A stretch of 17,004 bases of DNA, taken from JANNXY01 sp031409775 (lineage in GTDB: Bacteria; Patescibacteriota; Minisyncoccia; Phycocordibacterales; CAIZIN01). Both the position numbers and the translations under genes were made by a program. How positions within the stretch are numbered: position 1 is the stretch's first letter; the number at the start of each line of letters is the position of its first letter. Positions 1-5,901 of the stretch are shown here, in pieces. Below the pieces are notes generated by a model. It was given only the letters and a program-made list of their open reading frames with translations. It ran no database searches and had not been told where the DNA came from. The stretch lies in the NCBI GenBank assembly GCA_031409775.1, contig JANNXY010000035.1, positions 1-17,004 of the forward strand. Direction: 5' to 3'.

Positions 1-1
1 A

Positions 2-97
2 GACTATGTGATAGTGGGTATTGTATGCGCAGTGATTGCTTTTCTTGACCATGCATCTAGTATATCTGAAAACCAAGGGTTTTCAGACTTTCCTTAG
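2..97 (+). other. Open frame running in from the left edge, unrecognised
   Basis: A plus-strand frame is open from the window edge to a TAG at 95-97 (31 codons). It starts with a hydrophobic stretch (DYVIVGIVCAVIAFL) and ends SDFP. It could be the C-terminus of a gene cut by the window, or chance. The stop falls between two hairpins that look like mobile-element ends, so it may belong to an element lying to the left. I do not recognise the peptide. Confidence 0.2.
65..87. repeat. Perfect 10-bp hairpin with 3-nt loop
   Basis: TCTGAAAACC, loop AAG, then GGTTTTCAGA: a perfect inverted repeat. There is no T-run on either side, so it is not a typical intrinsic terminator. It lies inside the 3' part of the edge-crossing frame and just upstream of a second hairpin. 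Paired subterminal foldbacks of this kind occur at ends of IS200/IS605-type elements, but no Y1 transposase is visible here, so that link is a guess. Confidence 0.55.
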
Positions 98-103
98 CAG
101 AAA

Positions 104-125
104 CCCCGCCCTAGAAGGGACGGGG
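104..125. repeat. GC-rich imperfect hairpin, possible mobile-element end
   Basis: CCCCGCCCT, loop AGA, then AGGGACGGGG: a nine-pair stem with one unpaired base, much richer in GC than its surroundings. It resembles the CCCCGCCC/GGGCGGGG foldback often seen near right ends of IS200/IS605-family elements. It ends two bases before the ATG of the IS30 fragment, so it marks the junction where IS30 homology begins abruptly. Confidence 0.45.
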
Positions 126-126
126 A

Positions 127-480
127 ATGGGGGAGATTCAAAAAGAAATGGGTGAAAATATTCACGCAAAAAGCGTTACTGAAGACAACGGTATCGAGAA
201 CAAATTCCACGAACAGCTAGGTATCCAGACATACTTCTGCCACCCACACAGTCCAGGAGAAAAGGGAGGAATTGAGAATGCAAACAAAATGTTTCGTCGG
301 TACTTTCCCAAAGGGACAGATTTTTCTCTAGTGACTCAAGAAGAAATTGATGAGAAGATATTTTTGATCAACAACAAGCCGAGGAGAATTTTAGGTTTCG
401 TTAGTTCTTTGGAGGTAGCATTTAAAGCTGGTATGATTACGAAATTACAAAGTGAGTGTCCTAATTGGGGGGTGAATTAA
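127..480 (+). pseudogene. IS30-family transposase, 5'-truncated remnant
   Basis: The 117-aa product matches the C-terminal third of the DDE catalytic core of IS30-family transposases. The second catalytic Asp lies in TEDNGIEN (about residue 20). It is followed by the family's YFCHPHSPGEKGGIENANK block with the catalytic Glu (about residue 50), then RRYFPKGTDF, and a NNKPRRILGF motif near the end. Intact members are roughly 300-350 aa; the N-terminal helix-turn-helix and the first catalytic Asp are missing. The same frame upstream has stops at 46, 58, 67 and 112, and the sequence changes to unrelated hairpins, so this is a deletion remnant and not a short gene. The reading frame itself is undamaged. 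The IS right end probably lies close to its stop codon. The remnant cannot transpose by itself. Confidence 0.85.
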
Positions 481-493
481 GGAACTTTTTCAT
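461..493 (-). pseudogene. 5' stub of a gene apparently interrupted by the IS30 element
   Basis: On the minus strand an ATG at 493 follows a good promoter by six bases. It begins Met-Lys-Lys-Phe-Leu, then runs into sequence overlapping the IS30 end and stops after 10 codons (TAG at 461-463). The MKKFL beginning is typical of a signal-peptide or membrane-protein start. I infer that a real gene began here and lost the rest when the IS inserted a few codons in. The alternative is that ATG and promoter are fortuitous. Confidence 0.4.
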
Positions 494-499
494 AAAAAC

Positions 500-529
500 A
501 TTATAACATACACAGGTCAGATGTGGCAA
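500..529 (-). promoter_or_regulatory. Promoter for the interrupted minus-strand gene
   Basis: On the minus strand: -35 TTGCCA (529-524), an 18-base spacer, and -10 TATAAT (505-500) preceded by TG to give TGTTATAAT. Six bases separate the -10 from the ATG at 493, the same leaderless geometry seen at several genes here. It sits just past the terminator of the preceding minus-strand gene. Confidence 0.6.
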
Positions 530-531
530 AA

Positions 532-577
532 TACATAAAAGAAAAGAGCGCACGAGTCTGGGTAGACCGTGCGCTCT
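532..577 (-). terminator. Intrinsic terminator of the small membrane-anchored gene
   Basis: Perfect 10-bp stem AGAGCGCACG / CGTGCGCTCT at 545-577, extended inside by a GTCT/AGAC pairing across one bulged base and a GGGT loop. On the minus strand it is followed by TTTTCTTTTAT. It lies about 25 bases past the stop codon at 602. Confidence 0.85.
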
Positions 578-601
578 GATTACATTAATCAATGTCGTAC
601 T

Positions 602-895
602 TTATTTGTACTCCACATGATGCTCAGTTTCAGTAAGACGACTTTGAGCATCTAACATTATTGCGATGATGGCGTCTTTCTTTCTAATTGGAAACCATTC
701 CCCTTCTCCCTTGAATCCCGTTAACTTATTTTTCCAAACCACTTTACACATCTGAGCATCGGCTGGAACTTGGTAAACCGAACTAGATGGATCTTTGTGA
801 GTGATGTGCACTTCATATGCACCTACAAAGCCGAAGATTGCTGTAACTAAAGCAGCAACGGCCAAGACGAGTAGGATAAATTTTTTGAGTTTCAT
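602..895 (-). CDS. Small N-terminally membrane-anchored or secreted protein, function unknown
   Basis: 97 aa if started at MKLKKF. Residues 5-26 are one hydrophobic segment (LKKFILLVLAVAALVTAIFG), either an uncleaved signal-anchor or a signal peptide. About 70 mostly polar residues follow, including a single Cys and a WFPIRKKDAI segment. A longer frame reaches an ATG at 952, but its first codons contain a consensus promoter (TTGACA, 18 bases, TATAAT at 946-941), so transcription must begin inside it and 895 is the sensible start. The gene stands alone, diverges from fmt and has its own strong terminator. I do not recognise the family. No Shine-Dalgarno is visible. Confidence 0.7.
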   Translation of the reverse strand: MKLKKFILLVLAVAALVTAIFGFVGAYEVHITHKDPSSSVYQVPADAQMCKVVWKNKLTGFKGEGEWFPIRKKDAIIAIMLDAQSRLTETEHHVEYK

Positions 896-940
896 TATGT
901 GCTTATTGAGTTGATGTTGTTGTGAAGGTTGTCTGGGGAT

Positions 941-970
941 ATTATAGCACATCTATTACAAATTTGTCAA
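941..970 (-). promoter_or_regulatory. Consensus sigma-70 promoter for the small membrane-anchored gene
   Basis: Minus strand: TTGACA (970-965), 18-base spacer, TATAAT (946-941), the -10 preceded by TGC to give the extended form. Both hexamers match consensus exactly. It overlaps the apparent start of the long reading frame and so moves the start downstream to 895, with a leader of about 40 bases. Confidence 0.75.
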
Positions 971-995
971 TAGCTGTTAAATCCTTAATTTAGGC

Positions 996-1007
996 TACTA
1001 TTTAGGC
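996..1007 (+). promoter_or_regulatory. -10 element placed for leaderless fmt transcription
   Basis: TACTAT at 996-1001, then six bases (TTAGGC), then the fmt ATG at 1008. A start site seven bases past the -10 would be the A of ATG. No convincing -35 or ribosome-binding site is seen. The geometry matches other genes in the window. Confidence 0.45.
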
Positions 1008-1865
1008 ATGAATAAACCCATCACATTTGCATTCTGGGGAACGGACGAGTTTGCCGTGACAGTGCTGTCTACGCTGTCTCGCTGTGGATATGTTCCCAAT
1101 ATCGTTGTAACCACCCCCGACAAGCCTCAGGGTCGCCATATGACCATGACACCAAGTCCCGTGAAGGTCTGGGCAACGGATCGCAATATCAAAGTCCTCC
1201 AACCCGAGAAACTAAAGCATCCAGAATTCATCTCACAACTTAAAACTTTTAACTTACAACTATTTATCGTCGCAAGCTATGGCAAGATCATCCCAGAATC
1301 AGTATTCGATATTCCAAAATACAAAACCCTAAACATCCACCCATCCCTCCTACCGCTCCTACGCGGTCCGTCCCCCGTCGCCACAGCGATTCTAAATGAC
1401 ATGAAGCAGACAGGTGTAACCATAATGCAGATCGATGCACAGATGGATCACGGACCGATCCTCGCGCAGTCTAAATACGCTATTACCGAATGGCCAACCA
1501 GAGCAGAATTAGAAGAGAAATTAGCAGTTGCAGGAGCGAAACTTCTGTCAGATATAATCCCCAAATGGATCGAAGGTAGTGTTACTCCGATAATTCAAAA
1601 TGATTCCGAAGCAACATACACCAAATTTATCGAGAAGGAAGATGCAGAGATTAACCTAAACGATAATGACTACGAGAACTTTAGGAAAATCCAAGCCTAC
1701 TCCGGCTGGCCACGAGCTTATACAATGATGGAAAATGAACACAGGAAATCCCGCGTCCAGATCACAGAAGCGAGATTTAATGATGGGAAGTTAATCATCG
1801 AAAAAGTAATCCCCGAAGGTAAGAAAGAGATGTCCTATGATGATTTCCTACGCGGATTCAACTAG
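1008..1865 (+). CDS. fmt: Methionyl-tRNA formyltransferase
   Basis: Transfers a formyl group from 10-formyl-THF to Met-tRNA(fMet), giving the initiator of translation; cytoplasmic. 285 aa. The N-terminal formyltransferase domain opens with FWGTDEFAV and has TPSPVK (residues 48-53) and LQPEKL (64-69). The catalytic triad is in place: Asn109 and His111 in LNIHPSLLP, and Asp147 in the segment after TGVTIMQ, equivalent to E. coli N106/H108/D144. The RG motif after SLLP reads RGPSP instead of the usual RGAAP. The C-terminal OB-fold is recognisable from GWPRAYT but short; the protein is about 30 residues shorter than E. coli Fmt. The start is the only plausible one, directly behind a -10 box. It is transcribed alone, diverging from the small membrane-anchored gene. 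Formylation is relevant to the leaderless starts proposed here. Confidence 0.93.
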   Translation: MNKPITFAFWGTDEFAVTVLSTLSRCGYVPNIVVTTPDKPQGRHMTMTPSPVKVWATDRNIKVLQPEKLKHPEFISQLKTFNLQLFIVASYGKIIPESVFDIPKYKTLNIHPSLLPLLRGPSPVATAILNDMKQTGVTIMQIDAQMDHGPILAQSKYAITEWPTRAELEEKLAVAGAKLLSDIIPKWIEGSVTPIIQNDSEATYTKFIEKEDAEINLNDNDYENFRKIQAYSGWPRAYTMMENEHRKSRVQITEARFNDGKLIIEKVIPEGKKEMSYDDFLRGFN

Positions 1866-1866
1866 A

Positions 1867-2046
1867 CTAGAACAAAATATTGATATTGACCTCACCAGAT
1901 AGACCCTCTGCTACTCTGAGAGCTTCTTTGCTAACGTATACCAAACCTACTGTTATGATGACGCAACCAAGTAGTACAAAGTGGGATACCCATGGGGCAG
2001 CTTTCTGAGTCCAATACGAAGAACTTTTTGAATTATTTATTGCCAT
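1867..2046 (-). CDS. 59-aa single-pass membrane protein downstream of hpf
   Basis: A small frame not obvious by length alone. The ATG at 2046 overlaps the last 10 bases of hpf (ATGGCAATAA holds both the new ATG and the hpf TAA), which suggests translational coupling. The product starts MAINNSKSSSYWTQKAAPW, has one transmembrane helix at about residues 20-39 (VSHFVLLGCVIITVGLVYVS), and an amphipathic tail rich in charged residues (SKEALRVAEGLSGE). Its size and single helix recall SecE, but the SecE sequence pattern is not there, so I leave it unnamed. It fills the otherwise empty gap between fmt and hpf and ends two bases from the fmt stop. Confidence 0.6.
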   Translation of the reverse strand: MAINNSKSSSYWTQKAAPWVSHFVLLGCVIITVGLVYVSKEALRVAEGLSGEVNINILF

Positions 2047-2399
2047 ATACCTTTGATTAAATTTTTAATTTTCCTACCACCTCGCACTAGTCTCGAATGA
2101 TCCTTGTCCTTGTGACTGCGAACCTTCTCTAGTATCTCATCACGCACCAAATCTATCGCAGCATACAGATCCTCTGCTCTGGCCTCTGCGTAGAACGAAT
2201 TCCCCGCCGCACGTATATCTACCTCGGCACGGAACACATCGCCTTTGGCATGATGCTTGGAATCCCTACCTACCTCTACCTGGACAAACACCGTCTCGTG
2301 ATCACGTAACACTTTCTCTAACCCTTCGAGCTTATCGTGCACATAATCCCTGATCGCATCTGTTAGCTCCATACTAGTGCCTTTGATGTTTATGTTCAT
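2037..2399 (-). CDS. hpf: Ribosome hibernation promoting factor (S30AE / YfiA family)
   Basis: Binds the 30S subunit at the decoding region and keeps idle ribosomes stable in stationary phase or under stress. 120 aa, almost entirely one S30AE domain: it begins MNINIKGTSMELTDAIRDYV, with the typical VEVGRDSKHHAKGDVFRAEV strand pair and the AEARAEDLYAAIDLVRDEI helix near residues 75-95, then a basic tail (HSRLVRGGRKIKNLIKG). The C-terminal dimerisation domain of long HPF is absent, so this is a short form. It diverges from the SPFH gene; both have TGATATAAT -10 elements in the shared intergenic region. The stop overlaps the start of a 59-aa membrane protein. Confidence 0.92.
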   Translation of the reverse strand: MNINIKGTSMELTDAIRDYVHDKLEGLEKVLRDHETVFVQVEVGRDSKHHAKGDVFRAEVDIRAAGNSFYAEARAEDLYAAIDLVRDEILEKVRSHKDKDHSRLVRGGRKIKNLIKGIWQ

Positions 2400-2425
2400 A
2401 TGATTTGATTAGCTACTATGCATAT

Positions 2426-2434
2426 ATTATATCA
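2426..2434 (-). promoter_or_regulatory. Extended -10 promoter of hpf
   Basis: TGATATAAT on the minus strand (2434-2426), 26 bases upstream of the hpf ATG, giving a leader of about 20 bases. No clear -35 at the expected spacing. The same nonamer drives the divergent SPFH gene. Confidence 0.6.
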
Positions 2435-2489
2435 CCAATTTTTCAAATTATAGGTGGATAAATAAGGCCTTTTTTACCAATTTCCCAAT

Positions 2490-2517
2490 TTGACTTTTAC
2501 CCCATTTGTGATATAAT
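2490..2517 (+). promoter_or_regulatory. Promoter of the SPFH/membrane protein operon
   Basis: TTGACT (2490-2495), 16-base spacer, and TATAAT (2512-2517) preceded by TG to give TGATATAAT. Leader of roughly 45 bases with no Shine-Dalgarno before the ATG at 2570. Confidence 0.75.
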
Positions 2518-2569
2518 ACCCCCTAGACAAATCAACCAAAAACGACAGCACATCGACAACTTCAAACTT

Positions 2570-3649
2570 ATGATCAAAAAATATCTATCCGCACTAATCC
2601 TTGTTGGATTCATCGTGATATCGTACAACTCAGGTGGTCCGACTGGTGCATTCAAGGCATTAATTGCAGAATTCAGTTTAATTAGTGCTGCTTACCTCGC
2701 AGCACAGTTTGACTTTATCTTTACCCTAATCGAAGGTAACCACATTGCAGTAGTAGTAGCCGGAAAGTCACCCGCCAAATTTATAGCAAATCTGCTTGAC
2801 CATCACATCGATCCTAAATCTGGGATCATTACCCAGGATAAAGACAACAAAAAACGTGGCTTTATTCAAGATTGGTTTGGTATTTACTTTATTGGTATCT
2901 GGCCATTCCGTCAGCGTCACTGCTATAAGATCAGCTTTGTGCAATACAAACAGGAAGGTCAATCCTACCAGCTAATTCCTAGACCCGACGAGCCCACTAA
3001 ATCAATCATTTGGGCTTATCCATACGGTATCGTGATTCCTGGAGCAGATACAAGTGACTTTGCAAAACTTACAGTGACGTACACTGCTAGTATCCGTGTA
3101 AATAACGCGAATCGACTTCTGTTCACCACCCATGACTGGCTTAGTGAGCTAATGGGTGCTTTTAGCCAATTAACAAATAACTGTACTGGCTCAGTAACAC
3201 TTGACCAAGTTAGGGTAGGTGGAAGATCGGGTATGGCAACATTGATCCAATCACAAGTTACTCCACAGACAGTTCAAGCTGTTATCGACCAAGTAAACGG
3301 CCAAGGAATTGGTATAGAAATAACAGCTCTCAAGTTCCTTGATTTCATGATTGAGGATGAGGACATACGCAATGCGGCAACAAGTGTACTAAAAGCAGAC
3401 CAAAAGGCAGCAGCCAGAGTAAAAGAAGCTTCTGGAGAAGCTGCCTACATCACTACAACTGGAGCTGCGGAAGCAAAAAAACTAAAAGCAATGAAACGTG
3501 CAGAAGCTGCAGGAGCAAAAGGGTTTAATGATGCCTTCACCACCGATGCAAGAGCGATGGCTTATGCAGTTAAAGAAACAAAAGCAACAGTGATCGGAGG
3601 AAGCGTAATGCCTACTATACCAATCACTGGTACAACTACAACACCGTAA
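2570..3649 (+). CDS. SPFH (band 7 / stomatin-flotillin-like) domain membrane protein
   Basis: 359 aa. Two hydrophobic segments at the N-terminus (about residues 5-20 and 35-54) anchor it. A band-7-like domain follows to about residue 270, with TASIRVNNANRLLFTT in the middle and the family's closing pattern GIGIEITALKFLDFMI. Then comes the characteristic Ala/Lys/Glu-rich helix (ADQKAAARVKEASGEAA, then EAKKLKAMKRAEAAGAKGF) that forms the long coiled arm in SPFH oligomers. The tail is Thr/Pro-rich (PITGTTTTP). SPFH proteins form ring or cage oligomers on membranes and often partner with small membrane proteins or proteases. Here the partner is probably the next gene, six bases downstream, which also has a Thr/Pro-rich segment. 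Family assignment is firm; the specific role is not known. Confidence 0.8.
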   Translation: MIKKYLSALILVGFIVISYNSGGPTGAFKALIAEFSLISAAYLAAQFDFIFTLIEGNHIAVVVAGKSPAKFIANLLDHHIDPKSGIITQDKDNKKRGFIQDWFGIYFIGIWPFRQRHCYKISFVQYKQEGQSYQLIPRPDEPTKSIIWAYPYGIVIPGADTSDFAKLTVTYTASIRVNNANRLLFTTHDWLSELMGAFSQLTNNCTGSVTLDQVRVGGRSGMATLIQSQVTPQTVQAVIDQVNGQGIGIEITALKFLDFMIEDEDIRNAATSVLKADQKAAARVKEASGEAAYITTTGAAEAKKLKAMKRAEAAGAKGFNDAFTTDARAMAYAVKETKATVIGGSVMPTIPITGTTTTP

Positions 3650-3655
3650 ATATTG

Positions 3656-4480
3656 ATGAATATTGACTATGTACTGACCGGATCTGTACTGGTTCTAGTA
3701 TTGGTCGCTTTAGGCGCTCTAATATTTAAACTTTGGGACAGAAAACCTACACCACCACGAGTAGTTGTAACTGGAGTTACAGCAACACCAACAAATCCTG
3801 TAACACAAGTACCAACGAGTACAACAACACACTCGACAACATCGACAACAACCAGACAAGGTAATAGTTGTCCGTGGTGGAAAACTCCATTAAAGTTCAT
3901 AGCTTGGGCTTTTGGAATTCTATTCTTCCTACTCCTGCTCACGCTCACAATAAGCTACGTGCCGGTCGAGAACCGGTATTGGATACTGGTAGCTATCGGA
4001 GTTGTGGTGGCAATACTCGCAGTCGGGTATGTTGGGAACCTACTAAAGAAGTGGAAGATGGGTGCGGTGTTCGTATGGGCAGGTATATTTGCCTTCATCT
4101 ACTTCTTCATTCGGCCGTGGATGCTTACAATCCGATGGGATAACCCAGACGATGCCAAAGGCCCGATCGCATATGATCTAATCCCCGGGATGTACACACC
4201 AGTGAACCTGGCTGACTACAGCTCGCGAGGTGGGGCCATATGGAAGCATGACCTGCAAACGGTATATGTCTACTTCCTAGATAGCAGTGTAAGTCTCACT
4301 GGAAGCAATGGTGAGCCCGTAGACGAGGAAGGGATATCCCACATCATCCCACATCTGACAAAGAGAATGGTATCCACCAAAGGGGTAAAAAGCATAGAGG
4401 TGCCGAAAGGTGCTTCGTTGCTGTTCACACCCACAGAGGGTGAGAAAGAGGGCAAGCTCTACATCACACCCGGTAGCTAG
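3656..4480 (+). CDS. Multi-pass membrane protein with Thr/Pro linker, partner of the SPFH gene
   Basis: 274 aa from ATG 3656; a TTG at 3653 is in frame, but ATG three bases later is preferred. One N-terminal helix (about 5-24) is followed by a low-complexity Thr/Pro/Ser linker (about 28-70, including STTTHSTTSTTT). Three closely spaced helices follow at about 82-104, 109-129 and 136-155, then a soluble domain of about 120 residues. That domain has WDNPDDAKGPIAYDLIPG at its start and a compact beta-looking end (EVPKGASLLFTPTEGE). I know no family name. The six-base gap to the SPFH gene and the shared terminator indicate one operon and probably one membrane complex. Confidence 0.7.
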   Translation: MNIDYVLTGSVLVLVLVALGALIFKLWDRKPTPPRVVVTGVTATPTNPVTQVPTSTTTHSTTSTTTRQGNSCPWWKTPLKFIAWAFGILFFLLLLTLTISYVPVENRYWILVAIGVVVAILAVGYVGNLLKKWKMGAVFVWAGIFAFIYFFIRPWMLTIRWDNPDDAKGPIAYDLIPGMYTPVNLADYSSRGGAIWKHDLQTVYVYFLDSSVSLTGSNGEPVDEEGISHIIPHLTKRMVSTKGVKSIEVPKGASLLFTPTEGEKEGKLYITPGS

Positions 4481-4501
4481 AGGTCATAAGTTGGAAGTGA
4501 A

Positions 4502-4550
4502 AACCCCCTGTTGCGCGGACGCAACAGGGGGTTCTTTTATTTTTATTTGG
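4502..4550. terminator. Strong intrinsic terminator between convergent operons
   Basis: Perfect 14-bp stem AACCCCCTGTTGCG / CGCAACAGGGGGTT around a CGGA loop (4502-4533), followed on the plus strand by CTTTTATTTTTATTT. It closes the SPFH operon. On the minus strand the hairpin is followed by TTTTC, so it probably also stops the pilin-like operon arriving from the right, whose last stop codon is at 4543. Confidence 0.9.
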
Positions 4551-4800
4551 CCAGGGACTCGAGCGTACCCACGGCTATGGCGATGATAGAGTTCACGCTC
4601 ACCATAATAGCCATACCTACTAATCCCCAGAATATATGAAGCTTGCCTTTGGACCTGGCAGAATCGTTGTCTGCATCACGGATGAACTCGACTATACCCC
4701 ACAGAAACACTATGAGTGCTACTGCGAACATGCCTTTAATGAGTGGATTTAGCACCAGGTCAGCAAACTTCTGTATTACGGGGTTGAGAGCGGCCTGCAC
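4543..4800 (-). CDS. VirB2/TrbC-like small membrane protein, array member 6
   Basis: 85 aa, started by GTG at 4800, 11 bases past the previous stop. It is the most reduced member: no signal peptide, a short amphipathic N-terminus (NPVIQKFADLVLNPLIKG), helix 1 ending in VFLWGIVEFI, a charged loop (RDADNDSARSKGK), and helix 2 with WGLVGMAIMVSV. It shares the FLWG...MVSV core with the three genes upstream, but replaces the WG after MVSV by NS. Two-helix proteins of this size resemble VirB2/TrbC pilins of type IV secretion systems. Whether it is itself a pilin or a derived membrane partner cannot be told from sequence. Confidence 0.75.
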   Translation of the reverse strand: MQAALNPVIQKFADLVLNPLIKGMFAVALIVFLWGIVEFIRDADNDSARSKGKLHIFWGLVGMAIMVSVNSIIAIAVGTLESLAK

Positions 4801-4811
4801 GGTGGTATGAG

Positions 4812-5192
4812 CTAGTTACGGATACCAGGAATACCAGGTGGAGTAGGAACGTTCGAGTTACCATTGATACCTACAGTGTTACGAACGAAGTTTACAAGTC
4901 CCCAGATAGATACCATCACAGCGAGTGCTATAACACCAAATACCATGAACTTGCGTGCATCAGTTCTTTTACCTTCATCTGAACCAGCAAATATGAAATT
5001 GAGTATACCCCATAGGAATACTATGACCGCTGCACCGATGATGAGCGGGATAACCCTAACGATGAGTGATGATACTGTGCTAAGCGTAGAATTCAAGTCT
5101 CTGAACTCTCCTGACTGCGCGAGTGCCAAGCTAGGCGTGATAGCCAGAGCCATGAGTGCGATACCGACGGATAATCTTTTAAAAATTTTCAT
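4812..5192 (-). CDS. VirB2/TrbC-like pilin, array member 5, with signal peptide
   Basis: 126 aa. A clear signal peptide (basic MKIFKRL, hydrophobic core, ALA at 23-25 as likely cleavage site), then a short extracytoplasmic helix. Helix 1 ends in IVFLWGILNFI, a loop FAGSDEGKRTDARK follows, and helix 2 carries ALAVMVSIWGLVNF. The C-terminal tail is Gly/Pro/Asn-rich (NGNSNVPTPPGIPG). It has the best pilin-like layout of the FLWG subgroup. It probably also has its own promoter, formed by the stop codon of the preceding gene. Major VirB2-type pilins are processed and polymerise into a tube; such use here is inference. Confidence 0.78.
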   Translation of the reverse strand: MKIFKRLSVGIALMALAITPSLALAQSGEFRDLNSTLSTVSSLIVRVIPLIIGAAVIVFLWGILNFIFAGSDEGKRTDARKFMVFGVIALAVMVSIWGLVNFVRNTVGINGNSNVPTPPGIPGIRN

Positions 5193-5232
5193 ACAAATGA
5201 TCGATAAATTAATTTATAATTACTATGAATAC

Positions 5233-5241
5233 ATTATATCA
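5233..5241 (-). promoter_or_regulatory. Extended -10 promoter embedded in the stop codon of array member 4
   Basis: TGATATAAT on the minus strand. The last codons of the upstream gene, GTG ATA TAA, supply most of the element. It lies 40 bases upstream of the ATG of array member 5, giving a leader of about 34 bases. It would let members 5 and 6 be made separately or at a higher level than members 1-4. No good -35 was found. Confidence 0.5.
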
Positions 5242-5521
5242 CACGTATCTGTGGCAATACCAAGTTTCCCCCAATAGTGCCTGCAAATATACTAACTAGT
5301 CCCCAGACCGATACCATAACCGCCATGCCCACTATCCCCCATGCGATAGCTGCTTTATATTTGTCCCTGTCGGCTTCGTTCCCTGCATGTCTGATAAAGT
5401 TGAACACTCCCCACAAGAAGAATATAAGTGCGAGCGAGAATAGCAGAGGCACACCGAGGTTCACCATCGTGGCGAGTATGGTGTCTATGAATGCTGGAAA
5501 TGTCTTGGTAGTGGATGTCAT
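5234..5521 (-). CDS. VirB2/TrbC-like small membrane protein, array member 4
   Basis: 95 aa. It starts one base after the stop of the previous gene, so it is tightly coupled. No signal peptide; a short N-terminus (MTSTTKTFPAFIDTIL) precedes helix 1, which ends FFLWGVFNFI. A charged loop (RHAGNEADRDKYK) and helix 2 with GIVGMAVMVSVWGLV follow. It shares a 17-base exact stretch (ccccagaccgataccat, plus-strand sense, 5301-5317) with the neighbouring gene at 5596-5612, coding for the MVSVWG core, which points to tandem duplication. The stop codon region doubles as a promoter for the next gene. Confidence 0.75.
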   Translation of the reverse strand: MTSTTKTFPAFIDTILATMVNLGVPLLFSLALIFFLWGVFNFIRHAGNEADRDKYKAAIAWGIVGMAVMVSVWGLVSIFAGTIGGNLVLPQIRVI

Positions 5522-5522
5522 G

Positions 5523-5900
5523 TTATTTGCGTAGTGGTGCTAGGCTCGGTAGCTCGAGTGGTACACCGATAGTGTTCGTAAGTATCCTCACGAGGCCCCA
5601 GACCGATACCATCACCGCGAGCCCGATGATACCCCAGAACATGAATTGTCTTCCTTCTTCGCGACTCTTGTCATTGCTACCGTCCTTTATAAATTTAAAT
5701 ATTCCCCAGAGGAAAACAACGAGTGACAGCGATATGATAAGTGGGATTATATAGTTCGCTATCACATACTGAACCTCTATACCCACATCCTGGATGTTGC
5801 GGAATTTGGTCCTACCAGAAGCTGTCGGTGCAGTGACGGTAGGATCGCCTGTTGCGGCTAGTGCTACGATCGCATTAAGCTTGATGTAGAGCTTTTTCAT
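5523..5900 (-). CDS. VirB2/TrbC-like small membrane protein, array member 3
   Basis: 125 aa, starting one base after the stop of member 2. The N-terminus MKKLYIKLNAIVALAATG could be a short, weak signal peptide, followed by a Thr/Pro-rich stretch (GDPTVTAPTAS). Helix 1 is preceded by YVIANYIIPLII and ends VVFLWGIFKFI. A loop with SNDKSREEGRQ follows, then helix 2 with WGIIGLAVMVSVWGLV, and a Leu/Pro tail (VPLELPSLAPL). It is a clear paralogue of members 4, 5 and 6. Confidence 0.77.
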   Translation of the reverse strand: MKKLYIKLNAIVALAATGDPTVTAPTASGRTKFRNIQDVGIEVQYVIANYIIPLIISLSLVVFLWGIFKFIKDGSNDKSREEGRQFMFWGIIGLAVMVSVWGLVRILTNTIGVPLELPSLAPLRK

Positions 5901-5901
5901 A

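Noticed and set aside
602..952. Longer start at 952 for the small membrane-anchored gene
   Set aside because: The first codons contain a consensus TTGACA-18-TATAAT promoter, so the transcript begins downstream of this ATG.
1867..2046. Naming the 59-aa protein SecE
   Set aside because: Size and single helix fit, but the helix is central and the conserved SecE C-terminal pattern is absent.
3667..4455. Frames on both strands inside the multi-pass membrane protein gene
   Set aside because: Low-complexity Thr/Pro codons keep the alternative frames open; none has a promoter or family match.
4864..5754. Three plus-strand frames (137, 85 and 79 aa) with repeated Asp-Thr-Ile-Thr segments
   Set aside because: They lie antisense to the pilin-like paralogues; the repetition only mirrors the repeated MVSVWG core on the minus strand.
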